NCBI GenBank assembly: GCA_903901905.1
Contig: CAIUSQ010000203.1
Span: 1-9,453, forward strand
DNA from: an uncultured Actinomycetes bacterium
GTDB lineage: Bacteria; Actinomycetota; Actinomycetes; Nanopelagicales; Nanopelagicaceae
DNA length: 9,453 bases
Direction: 5' to 3'
The notes beneath the pieces are model-generated. The model saw only the letters and a program-made list of their open reading frames with translations. It did not search any database and had not been told where the DNA came from. Below are positions 9,124-9,453 of this stretch, piece by piece. How positions within the stretch are numbered: position 1 is the stretch's first letter; each line of letters begins with the position of its first letter. Made by a program: the position numbers and the translations under genes.

Positions 9124-9136
9124 ATGTGTATCTCAT
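9119..9136. repeat. Perfect inverted repeat upstream of ilvB leader
   Basis: ATGAGAT (9119-9125) and ATCTCAT (9130-9136) are exact 7-base reverse complements around a GTGT spacer. The left arm overlaps the possible -10 box. It could be the operator of a dimeric repressor; if transcribed it would instead form a 7-bp hairpin with a tetraloop, but no T tract follows, so it is not a terminator for ilvD. Confidence 0.5.
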
Positions 9137-9162
9137 CTCTTGACCAAACCCCTCCATTTATT

Positions 9163-9166
9163 GGAG
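9163..9166 (+). promoter_or_regulatory. Ribosome binding site of the ilvB leader peptide
   Basis: GGAG lies 9 bases before the leader ATG at 9176. The same bases can pair with CTCCA at 9152-9156 (TGGAG at 9162-9166, five-base loop), which could lower leader translation when folded. Confidence 0.55.
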
Positions 9167-9175
9167 AATAGGTCC

Positions 9176-9205
9176 ATGAGAACAACATTTTTGGTGGTGA
9201 TTTAA
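9176..9205 (+). CDS. ilvB leader peptide MRTTFLVVI (attenuator sensor)
   Basis: A nine-codon open frame reads MRTTFLVVI and stops at TAA (9203-9205), followed at once by an in-frame TAG. Four consecutive codons for Leu, Val, Val and Ile (9191-9202) are exactly the end products of the pathway that ilvB begins. It has a ribosome binding site and lies just before a hairpin and an intrinsic terminator. In known ilv leaders, shortage of charged Leu/Val/Ile tRNA stalls the ribosome on such codons and prevents termination, switching on the downstream operon; leader peptides before ilvB are known in other Actinobacteria such as Corynebacterium and Streptomyces. The peptide itself probably has no function after synthesis. 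Its reality is inferred from codon content, position and the terminator rather than from similarity search. Confidence 0.85.
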   Translation: MRTTFLVVI

Positions 9206-9207
9206 TA

Positions 9208-9234
9208 GCGCGTGATCCTTTGTTGATCTCGCGC
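9208..9234 (+). promoter_or_regulatory. Attenuator hairpin preceding the ilvB terminator
   Basis: GCGCGTGATC (9208-9217) pairs with GATCTCGCGC (9225-9234) as a 9-bp stem with one T-T mismatch and a 7-base loop. It starts in the tandem stop codons of the leader, so a ribosome finishing the leader would cover its 5' arm, while one stalled early in the Leu/Val codons could leave it free. It ends only 2 bases before the terminator stem. It is the best candidate for the pause or antiterminator element, although it does not itself overlap the terminator. Confidence 0.7.
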
Positions 9235-9236
9235 CG

Positions 9237-9260
9237 CCCTCAGTTACCTGAGGGTTTTTT
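9237..9260 (+). terminator. Intrinsic terminator (attenuator) before ilvB
   Basis: CCCTCAG (9237-9243) pairs perfectly with CTGAGGG (9248-9254) around a TTAC loop, and six T follow at 9255-9260. It lies between the leader peptide and ilvB, on the coding strand of ilvB, and would stop transcription before the gene unless prevented. It may also end ilvD transcripts that run on. Confidence 0.9.
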
Positions 9261-9312
9261 CATTTCAATACAGGCAATGTTGTAACCGAAGTAAATTGAA
9301 ACGAACTAAAGA

Positions 9313-9318
9313 AAGGAG
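9313..9318 (+). promoter_or_regulatory. Ribosome binding site of ilvB
   Basis: AAGGAG, within AAAGGAGAT, is 6 bases before the ATG at 9325. It is among the strongest Shine-Dalgarno sequences in the window and contrasts with the probable leaderless start of ilvD. Confidence 0.85.
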
Positions 9319-9324
9319 ATGGTT

Positions 9325-9453
9325 ATGGGCAAGAAGATGAGTGGTGCAAGTTCACTCGTTAAGTCACTGGAGTCAGCAGGCGTCGATGTGATGTTTGGAA
9401 TTCCAGGTGGTGCAATTCTTCCTGCTTACGATCCCATCTTTGATAGTTCGATC
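9325..9453 (+). CDS. ilvB: Acetolactate synthase large subunit, 5' part (cut by window end)
   Basis: Acetolactate synthase (acetohydroxyacid synthase) condenses pyruvate with a second pyruvate or with 2-oxobutyrate, the first common step of branched-chain amino acid synthesis, using thiamine diphosphate and FAD. Only the first 43 codons are present, beginning [19 protein letters not shown]. The segment [18 protein letters not shown] at about residues 24-41 is diagnostic of the N-terminal thiamine-diphosphate domain of the catalytic subunit. The catalytic glutamate lies beyond the window edge. The frame is open to the last base. It sits 64 bases downstream of the leader terminator, so its expression should be attenuated by supply of Leu, Val and Ile. 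In Actinobacteria ilvN and ilvC usually follow, which cannot be checked here. Another thiamine-diphosphate enzyme is possible in principle, but the ilv attenuator and neighbouring ilvD make ilvB by far the best call. Confidence 0.93.
   Translation, partial: MGKKMSGASSLVKSLESAGVDVMFGIPGGAILPAYDPIFDSSI

Noticed and set aside
9140..9169. TTGACC (9140-9145) as a -35 box with GAGAAT (9164-9169) as its -10
   Set aside because: The -10 is poor and overlaps the leader ribosome binding site; a start there would remove the leader's translation signals.
9280..9312. Second promoter between the attenuator and ilvB (TTGTAA with TAAATT or TAAAGA)
   Set aside because: Spacings are wrong (6 or 21 bases) and the hexamers are poor; it would also bypass the attenuator.

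Overview
The window is a compact piece of housekeeping chromosome from a bacterium, almost certainly a low-GC actinobacterium. GatA, IlvD and the visible start of IlvB read like actinobacterial orthologues throughout, while GC looks moderate (mid-forties percent by eye, not counted) and codons favour A or T at the third position. Short intergenic gaps and stop/start overlaps also suggest a streamlined genome. Freshwater planktonic Actinobacteria of the acI / Nanopelagicales type are the best guess, but this is inferred from gene content and composition only.

All genes are on the + strand. Region 1 (40-3959) holds obgE, proB and proA: the ribosome-associated GTPase Obg followed by the two enzymes that turn glutamate into glutamate-5-semialdehyde for proline synthesis. 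obgE and proB overlap by 4 bases, and proA begins directly after the proB stop. Region 2 (3987-7272) holds gatC, gatA and gatB, the whole tRNA-dependent amidotransferase that converts Glu-tRNA(Gln), and often Asp-tRNA(Asn), to the correctly charged form. Its two internal junctions are 4-base overlaps. Region 3 (7273-9453) is a branched-chain amino acid block: ilvD with its own promoter, a 249-base regulatory interval, and the first 43 codons of ilvB, which is cut by the window end.

The most informative non-coding stretch is the interval between ilvD and ilvB. It encodes a nine-residue leader peptide, MRTTFLVVI, with consecutive Leu-Val-Val-Ile codons and tandem in-frame stops. A hairpin and then a clean intrinsic terminator (7-bp perfect stem plus six T) follow, 64 bases before ilvB and its strong ribosome binding site. 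This is the layout of a translation-coupled transcription attenuator sensing charged Leu/Val/Ile tRNA. Further upstream are a perfect inverted repeat and a weak promoter-like pair. ilvD appears to be made from a leaderless mRNA, because a good -10 box (TAGAAT) ends only 6 bases before its ATG.

I see no mobile element, CRISPR array, RNA gene, phage gene or defence system, and no convincing novel protein system. The points worth a second look are the attenuator, the leaderless starts, the promoter-proximal inverted repeats and the proA-gatC junction.
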